This document shows, in pieces, positions 48,752-57,063 of a stretch of DNA of 64,000 bases. Source of the stretch: Synergistetes bacterium ADurb.Bin155 (GTDB lineage Bacteria > Synergistota > Synergistia > Synergistales > Thermovirgaceae); NCBI GenBank assembly GCA_002070395.1, contig MWDE01000001.1:1-64000 (forward strand). Reading direction: 5' to 3'. The translations under genes and the position numbers were made by a program. Below the pieces are notes generated by a model. That model had not been told where the DNA came from. It saw only the letters and a program-made list of their open reading frames with translations, and searched no databases. Numbering within the stretch: position 1 is the first letter of the stretch; the number at the start of each line of letters is the position of its first letter.

Positions 48752-50073
48752 ACCCCGTCGCCTTCATCGAGGACCGTCGGGACGGCAAGGGGTCGACCCC
48801 CCAAGAGATCGCCGAGTTCGTACGGCTCGCCCATGGGGGCGAGATCCCCGATTACCAGGTGGCGGCGTGGCTCATGGCGGTTTTCTTCCGCGGGATGACC
48901 CGCCGGGAGGTAAAGACCTTCACTGAGGCCCTGTCGCTCTCAGGGAAGGTCGTCACCTTCCCCGGTGATATCTTCCCGGTGGACAAGCACAGCACCGGCG
49001 GCGTGGGTGACAAGACGAGCCTCGTCGTGGTCCCCCTGGCCGCCGCCTGCGGGGTCCCCGTGGCCAAGCTCAGCGGCAGGGGCCTCGGTTTCACCGGGGG
49101 GACCGTCGATAAACTCGAATCGATACCCGGTTTTTCCGCCCACCTCGACCTGGGGCGGTTCGTCGAACAGGTGACGAAGGTCGGCTGCGCCATAAGCGGG
49201 CACTCGGAGGACCTGGCGCCGGCGGAGGCCCTTTTTTACGAGTTGAGGGATGTTACCGGCACGGTGCCTTCCATACCGCTCATCACCAGCAGCATCGTGA
49301 GTAAAAAGATGGCCGGGGGATCCAGGGCCTTCGTGTTCGACGTCAAGTGCGGCACGGGGGCCTTCATGAAGGACAAATCCTCGGCCCTTGAACTGTCGGA
49401 AAGCCTTGTCGGGCTTTCGGCTTCGCTGGGCAGGAAAGCCATGGCCCTGGTGACGGCGATGGACCAGCCCCTCGGAAGGTGGGTCGGGAACGCCGCCGAG
49501 GTGGCCGAGGCGGTGGAAGTCCTTCTCCGGAAGGGACCCGGTGACGTAAGGGATCTCTCCCTTCGGCTTGCCGCTTCCATGGTCCACCTGGGAGGCCTGG
49601 CGGGTTCCCCGGAGGAGGCCGGGCGACTGGTCGAGGAAGCTCTTGACTCCGGGAGGGCCTACGGCAAGTTCGAAGAGATGGTCCACGCCCAGGGAGGCGA
49701 CCTTGAGGCTTTCAACGAAAGGGCTGCCCGTGGAGGCCACCTCGCCGACGCCACCGGAGTGATCGAGGCCGTAAGGAGCGGCGTGGTCACACGGTGCGAC
49801 GCGAAGGCGGTGGGGGAGAGCCTGAGGGTACTGGGGGGTGGCCGACTCGCCCGGACCGAGACTGTCGACCCCGGGGCGGCCTGCCATGTCCTGAAGAAGA
49901 TCGGCGACCCCGTGACCAGGGGAGAGCCGCTGGCAAGGGCGTACTTTTCCGTCGATGAAAGCCGCTGGAGCCAGGCGCGCCGTCTCCTCGAGGGCGCCTT
50001 TGAGATCGGCGGCGAAGCCGTATCCCCGGCCCTCGTCATTGACACCGTGGAGTCCGGCGAGACGGGCCGGTGA
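48748..50073 (+). CDS. pdp: Pyrimidine-nucleoside (thymidine) phosphorylase
   Basis: 441 residues. DKHSTGGVGDKTSLVVVPLAAACGVPV is the family signature with the phosphate-binding His/Ser/Thr, and GRGLGFTGGTVDKLESIPGF follows; the helical and alpha/beta domains and the C-terminal PYNP domain are all present. It converts uridine or thymidine to base plus sugar-1-phosphate. Whether it is Pdp or DeoA is not distinguishable here. The ATG overlaps the punA stop. Confidence 0.93.
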   Translation: MNPVAFIEDRRDGKGSTPQEIAEFVRLAHGGEIPDYQVAAWLMAVFFRGMTRREVKTFTEALSLSGKVVTFPGDIFPVDKHSTGGVGDKTSLVVVPLAAACGVPVAKLSGRGLGFTGGTVDKLESIPGFSAHLDLGRFVEQVTKVGCAISGHSEDLAPAEALFYELRDVTGTVPSIPLITSSIVSKKMAGGSRAFVFDVKCGTGAFMKDKSSALELSESLVGLSASLGRKAMALVTAMDQPLGRWVGNAAEVAEAVEVLLRKGPGDVRDLSLRLAASMVHLGGLAGSPEEAGRLVEEALDSGRAYGKFEEMVHAQGGDLEAFNERAARGGHLADATGVIEAVRSGVVTRCDAKAVGESLRVLGGGRLARTETVDPGAACHVLKKIGDPVTRGEPLARAYFSVDESRWSQARRLLEGAFEIGGEAVSPALVIDTVESGETGR

Positions 50074-50080
50074 CCGGCGG

Positions 50081-50617
50081 ATGTGGGATGAGCCCGGGGA
50101 GGACCTTCTCGAAAGGTGCAGAGGCGGCGACCCGGAGGCCCTGGAAGAACTGCTGGTCCTGAGCACCCCCCTGGTGAGGGGGGTAGCGGGGAGGCTCTCC
50201 CGGGGAGGCGGTCCCTTTTTCGACGACCTGCTGCAGGAGGGATTCATCTCCATTCTCAGGGCCCTCCCGAAGTACGACGGCAGCAGGGGGAAGTTCACGT
50301 CCTTCGCCTTCTCCTGTGCCAGGAACGGGATGGTGTCCTTTCTCAGGAGGGAAAAGGTCCGGCAGTACGACCGCGGGGCGCTGGAACCTGCCGCTGAGGA
50401 TGTGAATGCGGCCTGGCCGTTATTCATCCTGGACGAAGGTCTCCTGGAAGGGCTTTCCGTCACGGAGATCGCCGTGCTGGACGCCTTCCTCCAGGCGGGG
50501 TCGGTATCCTCCGCGGCGGCCTTGCTCGGGTGGTCCAGGAAGAGGACCGACAACGCTCTCCAGCGCGCCAGGAAGAAGCTCAGGGAGAGCCTGGCCTGCG
50601 ACCGCCCGGCAGGGTGA
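50081..50617 (+). CDS. Sigma-70 family RNA polymerase sigma factor (small)
   Basis: 178 residues. Region 2 is recognisable (FDDLLQEGFISILRALPKYDGSRGKFTSFAFSCARNGMVSFLRRE), and a short region 4 follows (LSVTEIAVLDAFLQAG...AAALLGWSRKRTDNALQRARKKL) with the helix-turn-helix. Region 3 is minimal. It resembles SigH/ECF-like alternative factors. There is no anti-sigma gene beside it. The ATG at 50081 starts 7 bases after the pdp stop. What it controls is unknown. Confidence 0.82.
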   Translation: MWDEPGEDLLERCRGGDPEALEELLVLSTPLVRGVAGRLSRGGGPFFDDLLQEGFISILRALPKYDGSRGKFTSFAFSCARNGMVSFLRREKVRQYDRGALEPAAEDVNAAWPLFILDEGLLEGLSVTEIAVLDAFLQAGSVSSAAALLGWSRKRTDNALQRARKKLRESLACDRPAG

Positions 50618-50641
50618 GTATCGGCGACGCTGTTTTTTCGG

Positions 50642-50670
50642 TGGACGAGAGGCTCTTGAGCATTTAGAAT
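50642..50670 (+). promoter_or_regulatory. Putative tRNA-Sec promoter
   Basis: TGGACG (50642-50647), a 17-base spacer and TAGAAT (50665-50670), ending 12 bases before the tRNA 5' end. The -10 region is AT-rich in an otherwise GC-rich stretch. Confidence 0.55.
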
Positions 50671-50682
50671 ATTATTACCGTC

Positions 50683-50779
50683 GGAGGCGAGTGTGCTCTG
50701 GTGAGTGCCCCGGGCTTCAAACCCGGTGGGGGTCGGTACGGCCGGCTCCGGTGGGTTCGATTCCCACACGTCTCCGCCA
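50683..50779 (+). tRNA. selC: tRNA-Sec (anticodon TCA, selenocysteine)
   Basis: 97 bases, longer than a standard tRNA. The anticodon arm CCGGG-CTTCAAA-CCCGG gives TCA, reading UGA. A long variable arm (GGGGGTCGG...CCGGCTCC) and a T arm GTGGG-TTCGATT-CCCAC follow. The extended acceptor GGAGGCG pairs with the 3' strand CGTCTCC with one G-U, and discriminator G plus encoded CCA end it. A T-rich run follows at once and may terminate it. It implies the genome encodes selenoproteins, although none is in this window. Confidence 0.95.
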
Positions 50780-50821
50780 TTTTTTGTTTTTTGCCACCGA
50801 ACAAAGAGGGAGGGTTTCCCG

Positions 50822-51643
50822 GTGAAAGAGAGACCTTTCAAACTCAGGGGTTTTTCCTACCCCCTCACTCCGGAGGGCAAAGCCTCCATAGTAGGACCTT
50901 TCCCCTGGCACTACGGGACGGAGTACCTGAACATCCTCTACAGGACCGACCCCGACGTAATCGCCTCCTACCTGCCCCGCCCGCTGGAACCGGCGGAAGA
51001 TCCGGGCCTCGCCTACGTGGCCTTCAGCCGATGGTGGTCCGTCTGGGAGGAGAGGAAGGATATGCCCTGGGTGCTCCCCGAGAGGACTCAGTACATGGAG
51101 GCGGCGATATGGGCCGGCTGCGCCTTCGAGGGGGTCCAGGGTCAGATCTGTCTCCATATTTGGGTAGATAACGATTTCAGCCTCGCCAGGGGATGGTTCA
51201 TGGGCTTCCCCAAGAAACTCGGGCAGGTCTCCATGACATCCTACCACCCCCTGAACCCCGGCATGCCCGCCATGGGGCCGAGAGCAAGGCTTAAGGGCGT
51301 AGCCTCATCCCACGGCGAAAAGCTTTTCGAGGGCGAAATGGAGACCCTTGAGAAGGTTTCGCACGGGGAGTTGCCCCGGCCCATGGGGCTGCCCCTTTTT
51401 CACATCAGGCATTTCCCCTCGATCGTGAAGGGCGCGCCGCCCTCGGTCCTGGAACTGGTCTCGCTGGGCGCCGAGGATTACCGGTACGGCGAGGATGTCT
51501 GGCGCGGCGAGGGGGGACTCTCCTTCTTCTCTTCGGAGGTAGAGGAGCACATGCCCCTGGCGCCGAAAGAGGTCCTTGGGGCCTACTCCTTCAGTACGGG
51601 TTATACCTTTGACGGCGGCAGGGTACTCCACAGCTGGGTATGA
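50822..51643 (+). CDS. Acetoacetate decarboxylase family protein
   Basis: 273 residues. The ADC fold is indicated by WFMGFPKKLGQVSMTSYH near residue 130, where the family active-site Lys lies in G-F-P-K-K. ADC-like enzymes decarboxylate acetoacetate or act as related hydratases or cyclases. The start is GTG at 50822, 7 bases after GAGGGAGGG. A longer in-frame reading from 50705 overlaps the tRNA-Sec gene and is rejected. Its exact substrate is unknown. Confidence 0.78.
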   Translation: MKERPFKLRGFSYPLTPEGKASIVGPFPWHYGTEYLNILYRTDPDVIASYLPRPLEPAEDPGLAYVAFSRWWSVWEERKDMPWVLPERTQYMEAAIWAGCAFEGVQGQICLHIWVDNDFSLARGWFMGFPKKLGQVSMTSYHPLNPGMPAMGPRARLKGVASSHGEKLFEGEMETLEKVSHGELPRPMGLPLFHIRHFPSIVKGAPPSVLELVSLGAEDYRYGEDVWRGEGGLSFFSSEVEEHMPLAPKEVLGAYSFSTGYTFDGGRVLHSWV

Positions 51644-51688
51644 ACTTCCTCGAAAGGAGTTGAAGTTCCGGCTTCTTATGTTCAGAAT
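51642..51688 (+). promoter_or_regulatory. Inverted repeat and putative promoter before the BMP importer
   Basis: GAACTTC (51642-51648) and GAAGTTC (51662-51668) form a perfect 7-base inverted repeat with a 13-base spacer; a second smaller hairpin CCT-CGAA-AGG lies within it. TTGAAG (51660-51665) and CAGAAT (51683-51688) have a 17-base spacing, so the right arm overlaps the -35 box. An operator for a purine- or nucleoside-responsive regulator is a plausible reading. Confidence 0.45.
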
Positions 51689-51740
51689 GTAAGGCGTCAT
51701 CCGAAGAGGAAACATAAAAATCCGGGGAGGTATGAAGGGA

Positions 51741-52823
51741 ATGAAAAAGCTCATCCTGATGATGCTCTGTGTATCAATGATCCTGGGCGCCTCGGCGGCC
51801 TCCGCCTTTGAGCCCGTGGCGGCGAAGGACCTGAAGATCGGTTTCGTCTACGTGGGACCTGTCGGCGACGGCGGGTGGACCTACATGCACGATATGGGCA
51901 GGGTGGAGATGGAGGAAGCCTTTCCGGGAGTGGAGAGCTTTTTCGTTGAGTCCGTCGCTGAAGGCCCCGATTCCGTGAGGGTCATGGAGACCTTCATCAG
52001 GAACGGCGCCAAGCTGGTCTTCGCCACTTCCTTCGGGTACATGGACTTCGTTCAGGAAGTCGCGGCCAAGAACCCCGACGTGATATTCATGCACTGCTCC
52101 GGCTACAAAAGCGCGCCGAACGTGGGCAACTACTTCGGGAGGATGTACCAGGCCAGGTACCTGTCGGGGCTTGTCGCCGGGAAGATGACCAAAAAGAACG
52201 TCATCGGCTTTGTGGCCGCCAACCCGATCCCCGAGGTCATCAGGGCCATCAACTCCTTCACGCAGGGGGCCAGGAAGGTCAACCCCGATGTCAAGGTCAA
52301 GGTGGTCTGGCTCTTCTCCTGGCTCGATCCCGGCAAGGAAAAGGAAGCCACCCTTGCCCTTATCGACGCCGGGGCGGACGTGATCGCCATGCACGCCGAC
52401 TCTGGGGCGGCGCCCCAGACCGCCGAAGAGGCAGGCGTCTACGTCGTCGGTTACAACAACGACATGAGCCACTACGCCCCCACGATGCACCTCACCTCGC
52501 CGGTTTGGGACTGGGGCATGGCTTACAAGTACTTCGTGGGTAAGGTCATCGACGGAACCTGGGAATCCAGCAATATATGGTGGGGCCTGAAGGAAGGGTT
52601 CGTCGGCCTTTCGCCGATCTCCAAGGTTGTCCCCGATGAGGTCGTCGCCATAGTCGAATCGGAGAAGGCAAAGATCATCGAGGGCGGCTGGGATGTTTTT
52701 TACGGCCCCGTAAGGAACCAGAAGGGCGAAGAGGTAGTCAAGAGCGGTGAAAAGATGACCGACGAAGAAATGCTCTCGATGAACTGGTTCGTGGAAGGCG
52801 TAGAGGGCGAGATCCCTAAATAA
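51741..52823 (+). CDS. BMP-family nucleoside-binding protein of an ABC importer
   Basis: 360 residues. Signal peptide (about 1-23, LILMMLCVSMILGASAASA) without a lipobox Cys, so a free periplasmic protein, fitting a diderm. The mature part is a type I periplasmic-binding fold of the BmpA/Med family: GFVYVGPVGDGGWTYMHDMG, FATSFGYMDFVQEVA, VIGFVAANPIPEVIRAINSF and DVIAMHADSGAAPQ. Such proteins bind purine nucleosides. The start at 51741 is placed 10 bases after GGAGG; an ATG at 51732 is 1 base away and less likely. A terminator separates it from the ATPase gene. Confidence 0.9.
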   Translation: MKKLILMMLCVSMILGASAASAFEPVAAKDLKIGFVYVGPVGDGGWTYMHDMGRVEMEEAFPGVESFFVESVAEGPDSVRVMETFIRNGAKLVFATSFGYMDFVQEVAAKNPDVIFMHCSGYKSAPNVGNYFGRMYQARYLSGLVAGKMTKKNVIGFVAANPIPEVIRAINSFTQGARKVNPDVKVKVVWLFSWLDPGKEKEATLALIDAGADVIAMHADSGAAPQTAEEAGVYVVGYNNDMSHYAPTMHLTSPVWDWGMAYKYFVGKVIDGTWESSNIWWGLKEGFVGLSPISKVVPDEVVAIVESEKAKIIEGGWDVFYGPVRNQKGEEVVKSGEKMTDEEMLSMNWFVEGVEGEIPK

Positions 52824-52840
52824 GCAATAGCCAACTGGGG

Positions 52841-52869
52841 GGGCGCGGGAGGCGCGCCCTCTTTTCTTT
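52841..52869 (+). terminator. Intrinsic terminator between binding protein and ATPase genes
   Basis: GGGCGCG (52841-52847) pairs with CGCGCCC (52853-52859) around GGAGG, followed by TCTTTTCTTT. It would let the binding protein be made in excess over the transporter. Confidence 0.8.
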
Positions 52870-52918
52870 CCCCGCGGCCCAGGGTCGTTCCTCAGGATAA
52901 ACCCTCGGAGGGATGCAA

Positions 52919-54499
52919 TTGTCTACGGTCCAGCAGGAACCCCTCGTGACGATGAGGGGGATAGAAAAGGTCTTTGTCGGTGTCAGGGCCAACGCTGAGG
53001 TGGACTTTGACCTGGACAGGGGTGAGGTCCACACCCTCCTCGGCGAGAACGGCGCGGGCAAAAGCACCCTGATGAACATCCTCAGCGGCCTTTACACCCC
53101 CGACTCCGGCTCCATAGCCGTCAAGGGACTGCCGCAGGCTTTCAGGAGTCCCCGGGACGCCATAAGGGCCGGCATCGGCATGGTCCACCAGCACTTCATG
53201 CTCGTGCCGACCCTCTCCGTCTGGGAGAACGTGGCCCTGGGGCTTGAAGGCAACTCCATACTGATGGACAAGGACCTCATCGTCAAAAGGATAAGGGATA
53301 TCCAGGACAGGTACGGCATCCACGTCGATCCCATGACCCCCGTCTGGCAGATCTCCATCGGGGAACAGCAGAGGGTGGCCATCATCAAGGCCCTCTACCG
53401 CAACGCCGAAATTTTGATCCTCGACGAGCCCACCTCGGTGCTGACACCCCAGGAAGCCAGGGCCCTTTTCGAGACGATCCGGCAGATCACCGCCGAGCGG
53501 CACGGCGTCGTCTTCATCTCCCACAAGCTGGACGAGGTGATGGATATATCGGACCGCATCACCGTGCTCCGCAAAGGAAGGAAGGTGGCCACCCTGCCTG
53601 TGGCGGAGGTCACCAAGGAATCGCTGGCCGAGATGATGGTCGGGAGGAAGGTGGTCTTCCAGGTGGGGAAGACCCTCCAGAACCCCGGCAGGGTGGCGCT
53701 GGAAGCCAGGGACCTCGTCGTGAGGGGTGACCGTGGCAGGACCCGGGTGGACCATTTTTCCCTCGATGTCCGGCAGAAGGAACTCCTGGGGCTGGCGGGC
53801 GTCTCGGGCAACGGCCAGGAGGAGTTGTGCGACGCCCTGGCGGGGATCAGGAAGATAGAAGCGGGGAGCATCAAGGTCGACGGGTATGAGTTAGCCGGGC
53901 GGCCCATAAGGGAATTCCAGAAAAGAGGCGTCAGTTACATACCAGCCGATCGGATGGGGACCGGACTCGTCCGGGGGATGAACCTCAGGGAGAATATAGC
54001 CCTCAGGAAATACTGGAGGAAGGAGTTCACCCGGTTCCGCTTTTTCATTCACTGGGAAAATATCGCGGGACGCACGGGTCAACTGGTGGAGAGATTCGGC
54101 GTTGTCCACCCCGGCCTGGGCTACCCGGCCCGAATGCTCTCAGGGGGTAACCTGCAAAAACTCATGCTGGCCAGGGAGCTCACCGACGACCCCAAGGTGG
54201 TCATCGCCGTACAACCCACCTGGGGGCTAGACGTCAGCGCGACACTCTTCGTCAGGGAGACCCTGCTGGAGCAGAGGGACAAGGGGGCGGGGGTGCTGCT
54301 GGTCTCCGACGACCTGGAGGAGATCCTCTCCCTCAGCGATCGTATTGCGGTCATCCACAACGGGAGACTCATGGGCCTCGTGGAGGATCCCGACAGCGTA
54401 ACCGAGGAGCAGCTGGGGCTCATGATGGCCGGAACCTGCCTCGAAGAGTTCCGCCCTCACAGCGCGGAAGCACCCTTCGCCCCTGGAAAGGTGGTCTGA
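52919..54499 (+). CDS. Nucleoside ABC importer, double ATPase
   Basis: 526 residues with two ABC domains, like RbsA/NupO. Domain 1: GENGAGKST (Walker A), SIGEQQRVAI (signature), LILDEPTSVLTPQEA (Walker B). Domain 2 has a degenerate Walker A (GVSGNGQEEL), LSGGNLQKLMLAREL and VVIAVQPTWGLDV, where Gln replaces the catalytic Glu, as is usual in this family. TTG at 52919 is preferred, 6 bases after GGAGGG; an ATG at 52913 is directly adjacent to the ribosome-binding tract. Confidence 0.9.
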   Translation: MSTVQQEPLVTMRGIEKVFVGVRANAEVDFDLDRGEVHTLLGENGAGKSTLMNILSGLYTPDSGSIAVKGLPQAFRSPRDAIRAGIGMVHQHFMLVPTLSVWENVALGLEGNSILMDKDLIVKRIRDIQDRYGIHVDPMTPVWQISIGEQQRVAIIKALYRNAEILILDEPTSVLTPQEARALFETIRQITAERHGVVFISHKLDEVMDISDRITVLRKGRKVATLPVAEVTKESLAEMMVGRKVVFQVGKTLQNPGRVALEARDLVVRGDRGRTRVDHFSLDVRQKELLGLAGVSGNGQEELCDALAGIRKIEAGSIKVDGYELAGRPIREFQKRGVSYIPADRMGTGLVRGMNLRENIALRKYWRKEFTRFRFFIHWENIAGRTGQLVERFGVVHPGLGYPARMLSGGNLQKLMLARELTDDPKVVIAVQPTWGLDVSATLFVRETLLEQRDKGAGVLLVSDDLEEILSLSDRIAVIHNGRLMGLVEDPDSVTEEQLGLMMAGTCLEEFRPHSAEAPFAPGKVV

Positions 54500-54507
54500 T
54501 CCTTCCT

Positions 54508-55581
54508 ATGAAGTACCGGGTAGTCCTGAGAAGGAGGTTCAAGACGGGGTTACTCTTCGAGGGGGTCCTTCCGGTCCTGTCGGTCGCAGTGGCCCTGGTC
54601 TTCGCCGGGGGTGCCCTCTCGATATTCGGTGTATCGCCCGTGGCGACTTACAGGGCTATGTTCCGGGGCGCCCTCGGGAGCGGCTACGGCCTTAGCGAGG
54701 TGGTGGTCAAGACCATACCCCTGGTCATCTCCGGGATAGCCGTGGCCCTGGCCTTCAGGATGAAGATATGGAATATCGGTGCCGAGGGGCAGATCTACCT
54801 CGGGGCCCTTGCGACGGCCGCGGTGGTACGTTATTTTCCATCGGGGAACCAGGCCGTCATGCTTTTAACCATGACGGCGGGCGCTGCCCTGGCCGGAGGC
54901 GCCTGGGGATACGCCGCCGGGTTCATGAAGTCGCGGTGGAACGTGAACGAGGTGATAACCACCCTCATGCTCAACTATATCGGCCTTCACCTCGCCGATT
55001 ACTTCATCTACGGGTCCTGGCGCGACCCTTCCAGCCTGGGGTTCCCCATGACGCCCCCCTTCCCACCCTCCGCCCGGCTGCCGCAATTTTTCGGCACCCG
55101 GGTCCACCTGGGGATAATAGCGGCGGTGATCCTGGTCCTGGTCTTCAGGTTGGTGATCAGGTGGACGCGATGGGGTTTCGAGATCCGGGCCATCGGCGAC
55201 AACCCCAGGGCCGCGGTTTACTCAGGCATACCTTACGGCCGCAACGTGGAGCTGGTGCTCTTCATCTCGGGGGCCATAGCGGGGCTGGCGGGGATGACCG
55301 AGATCGCCGGGCTCCAGGGCCGCCTCCAGCCCGGTTTCTCGCCCGGTTACGGTTATACGGCCATTATCGTGGCCTGGCTGGCCAGGCTCAACCCGTGGGC
55401 GATACTGGTGGTCTCTTTCTTCATGGGGGTCCTCCTCGTCGGCGGTGAGACCATCCAGGTCATCATGAGGCTCCCCCTGGCCAGCGTGCAGGTCATCCAG
55501 GGCTGCATCCTCTTTTCGGTGCTGGGCTTTGAGTTCTTTCGAAATTACCGGGTGTTCCTGGTGAGAAAGGAGAGCGGTTAG
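54508..55581 (+). CDS. Nucleoside ABC importer permease (first)
   Basis: 357 residues with about eight or nine helices. FRMKIWNIGAEGQIYLGALAT and the EVITTLMLNYIGLHLADYFI segment are characteristic of BMP-system permeases (NupP-like), and GYGYTAIIVAWLARLNPWAI is the permease coupling region. It starts 8 bases after the ATPase gene. With the second permease it forms the transmembrane channel. Confidence 0.92.
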   Translation: MKYRVVLRRRFKTGLLFEGVLPVLSVAVALVFAGGALSIFGVSPVATYRAMFRGALGSGYGLSEVVVKTIPLVISGIAVALAFRMKIWNIGAEGQIYLGALATAAVVRYFPSGNQAVMLLTMTAGAALAGGAWGYAAGFMKSRWNVNEVITTLMLNYIGLHLADYFIYGSWRDPSSLGFPMTPPFPPSARLPQFFGTRVHLGIIAAVILVLVFRLVIRWTRWGFEIRAIGDNPRAAVYSGIPYGRNVELVLFISGAIAGLAGMTEIAGLQGRLQPGFSPGYGYTAIIVAWLARLNPWAILVVSFFMGVLLVGGETIQVIMRLPLASVQVIQGCILFSVLGFEFFRNYRVFLVRKESG

Positions 55582-55582
55582 G

Positions 55583-56512
55583 ATGGAAGTCCTCATCCCC
55601 ATCCTGGCGGCCGCGGTCAGGAGCGGGACGCCCATCCTCTACGCGACGCTGGGTGAGATCCTCACCGAGAGGTCGGGCGTGCAGAACCTCGGCCTGGAGG
55701 GGCTGATGCTAATGGGCGCCTTCATGGGTTTCTCCGTGACCCATGCCACGGGTAACCCGTGGCTGGGCGTCGTCGCGGCCTTCGTCAAGGGTGCGGCCAT
55801 TTCGCTGGTGCACGCCTTTCTTTCCGTCTCCATCGGCGCGAACCAGGTCGTGAGCGGTCTTGCCGTCGCCATGTTCGGGACCGGGGCCAGCGCCCTCCTG
55901 GGCAGGAAAATGGTCGGTCTCACCGTGACGGGTTTCGGGAAGATCCCGGTGCCGGTGCTCTCGGGGATCCCCGTCATCGGCCCGGTGTTCTTCGACCACG
56001 ACCCTTTGGTCTACATCTCCTACGGGCTGGCTTTCTTTCTTTACTGGTTCATCTTTCATACCAGGCCCGGCCTGAACCTGAGGGCCGTGGGGGAGTCGCC
56101 CATAGTCGTCGACGCCATGGGGCTCAGCGCCGCACGGTTGCGTTACGTTTATACCCTGGTCGGTGGCGGGCTGGCGGCCGTCGGCGGGAGTTACCTCTCC
56201 CTGGCCTACACGAAGATGTGGAGCGAGGGGATGAGCGCCGGCCGCGGCTGGATCGCCGTGGCGCTGGTGATCTTCGCCCTCTGGAACCCCGTCAGGGCGA
56301 TCCTGGGTTCCTACCTTTTCGGGGGCGTCGGCGCGATGCAGCTGAGGATACAGGCCGCGGGGACCAGTTTCCCAGCCCCGATCCTGATGATGATGCCCTA
56401 CATTTTCACCATCCTCGTCCTGCTGGTCATATCGGTGAAAAAGGGCAAGGGGATCCTCCTGGGCTCCCCAGGGGCCCTCGGGGTGCCCTATTCGCGCGAG
56501 GAGAGGACCTGA
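55583..56512 (+). CDS. Nucleoside ABC importer permease (second)
   Basis: 309 residues with about eight helices. TPILYATLGEILTERSGVQNLGLEGLMLMGAF is the typical N-terminus of NupQ-like permeases, and LRAVGESPIVVDAMGLSAARLRYVYTLVGGGLAAVGG follows. It begins one base after the first permease stop. The stop is tail to tail with gpt with only one base between, and no terminator is visible. Confidence 0.92.
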   Translation: MEVLIPILAAAVRSGTPILYATLGEILTERSGVQNLGLEGLMLMGAFMGFSVTHATGNPWLGVVAAFVKGAAISLVHAFLSVSIGANQVVSGLAVAMFGTGASALLGRKMVGLTVTGFGKIPVPVLSGIPVIGPVFFDHDPLVYISYGLAFFLYWFIFHTRPGLNLRAVGESPIVVDAMGLSAARLRYVYTLVGGGLAAVGGSYLSLAYTKMWSEGMSAGRGWIAVALVIFALWNPVRAILGSYLFGGVGAMQLRIQAAGTSFPAPILMMMPYIFTILVLLVISVKKGKGILLGSPGALGVPYSREERT

Positions 56513-56513
56513 T

Positions 56514-57023
56514 TCACCCTTTGCGGCCGTTCCTTGAAAGGTCCGCTATGGGGTCGATGTACTGGTACTGGGGTTCGGAGTCCCAGGGGAAGAGTATCCA
56601 GGTTTCCTGGCTCACCTCGGTGACGTAGGTGTCGGTGAGGGGCCTCCCGTCGGGCTTGGCGTAGACCGTGGCGAAATGGCTCAAGGGGAGCATTTCCCTG
56701 ACGATCCTGGCTGTCTTGCCCGTGTCGACCAGGTCGTCGATGATCAGGGTCCGCTTGGAGTCGCCCGCGACGTTCTTGATCACCCTGAACCCGCCCTGTG
56801 CCCTGACGGTGTAACTTGAGACACATACGGTGTCGATGAAGTGGATGTCCAGTTCCCTGGCGATGATGGCGGCCGGGACCAGGCCGCCCCTTGCGATGGC
56901 TATGATCCTCTCCCAGTCGGTCCTCAGTTCCAGCAACCTCCAGGCCAGGGCCCTGCAGTCGTTGTGGAGCTGGCTCCAGGATACGGGATAGGTCTTCTTG
57001 TAGCGGCTGTCGGTCTCCTTCAT
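56514..57023 (-). CDS. gpt: Xanthine phosphoribosyltransferase
   Basis: 169 residues, Gpt family. The PRPP motif RTLIIDDLVDTGKTA is complete, and IAIARGGLVPAAIIARELD and WDSEPQYQY are typical of bacterial XGPRT rather than HPRT. It makes XMP (and GMP) from xanthine or guanine plus PRPP, the salvage counterpart of the adjacent importer and PNP. The ATG at 57023 follows GGAAGGA; a longer reading is not supported. It lies 40 bases after cysS in the same operon. Confidence 0.93.
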   Translation of the reverse strand: MKETDSRYKKTYPVSWSQLHNDCRALAWRLLELRTDWERIIAIARGGLVPAAIIARELDIHFIDTVCVSSYTVRAQGGFRVIKNVAGDSKRTLIIDDLVDTGKTARIVREMLPLSHFATVYAKPDGRPLTDTYVTEVSQETWILFPWDSEPQYQYIDPIADLSRNGRKG

Positions 57024-57063
57024 GCTCGTCCTTCCCCGGGCGGGATGATCATGGCCGGTCCTT

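Noticed and set aside
50705..50821. A 39-residue N-terminal extension of the acetoacetate decarboxylase-like protein
   Set aside because: It would overlap the tRNA-Sec gene; the GTG at 50822 has a consensus SD 7 bases upstream and fits the family.
48940..50841. A 633-residue minus-strand frame spanning pdp, the sigma factor and tRNA-Sec
   Set aside because: It runs through a tRNA gene and three recognisable plus-strand features, and its sequence is Arg/Ser-rich and resembles no family.
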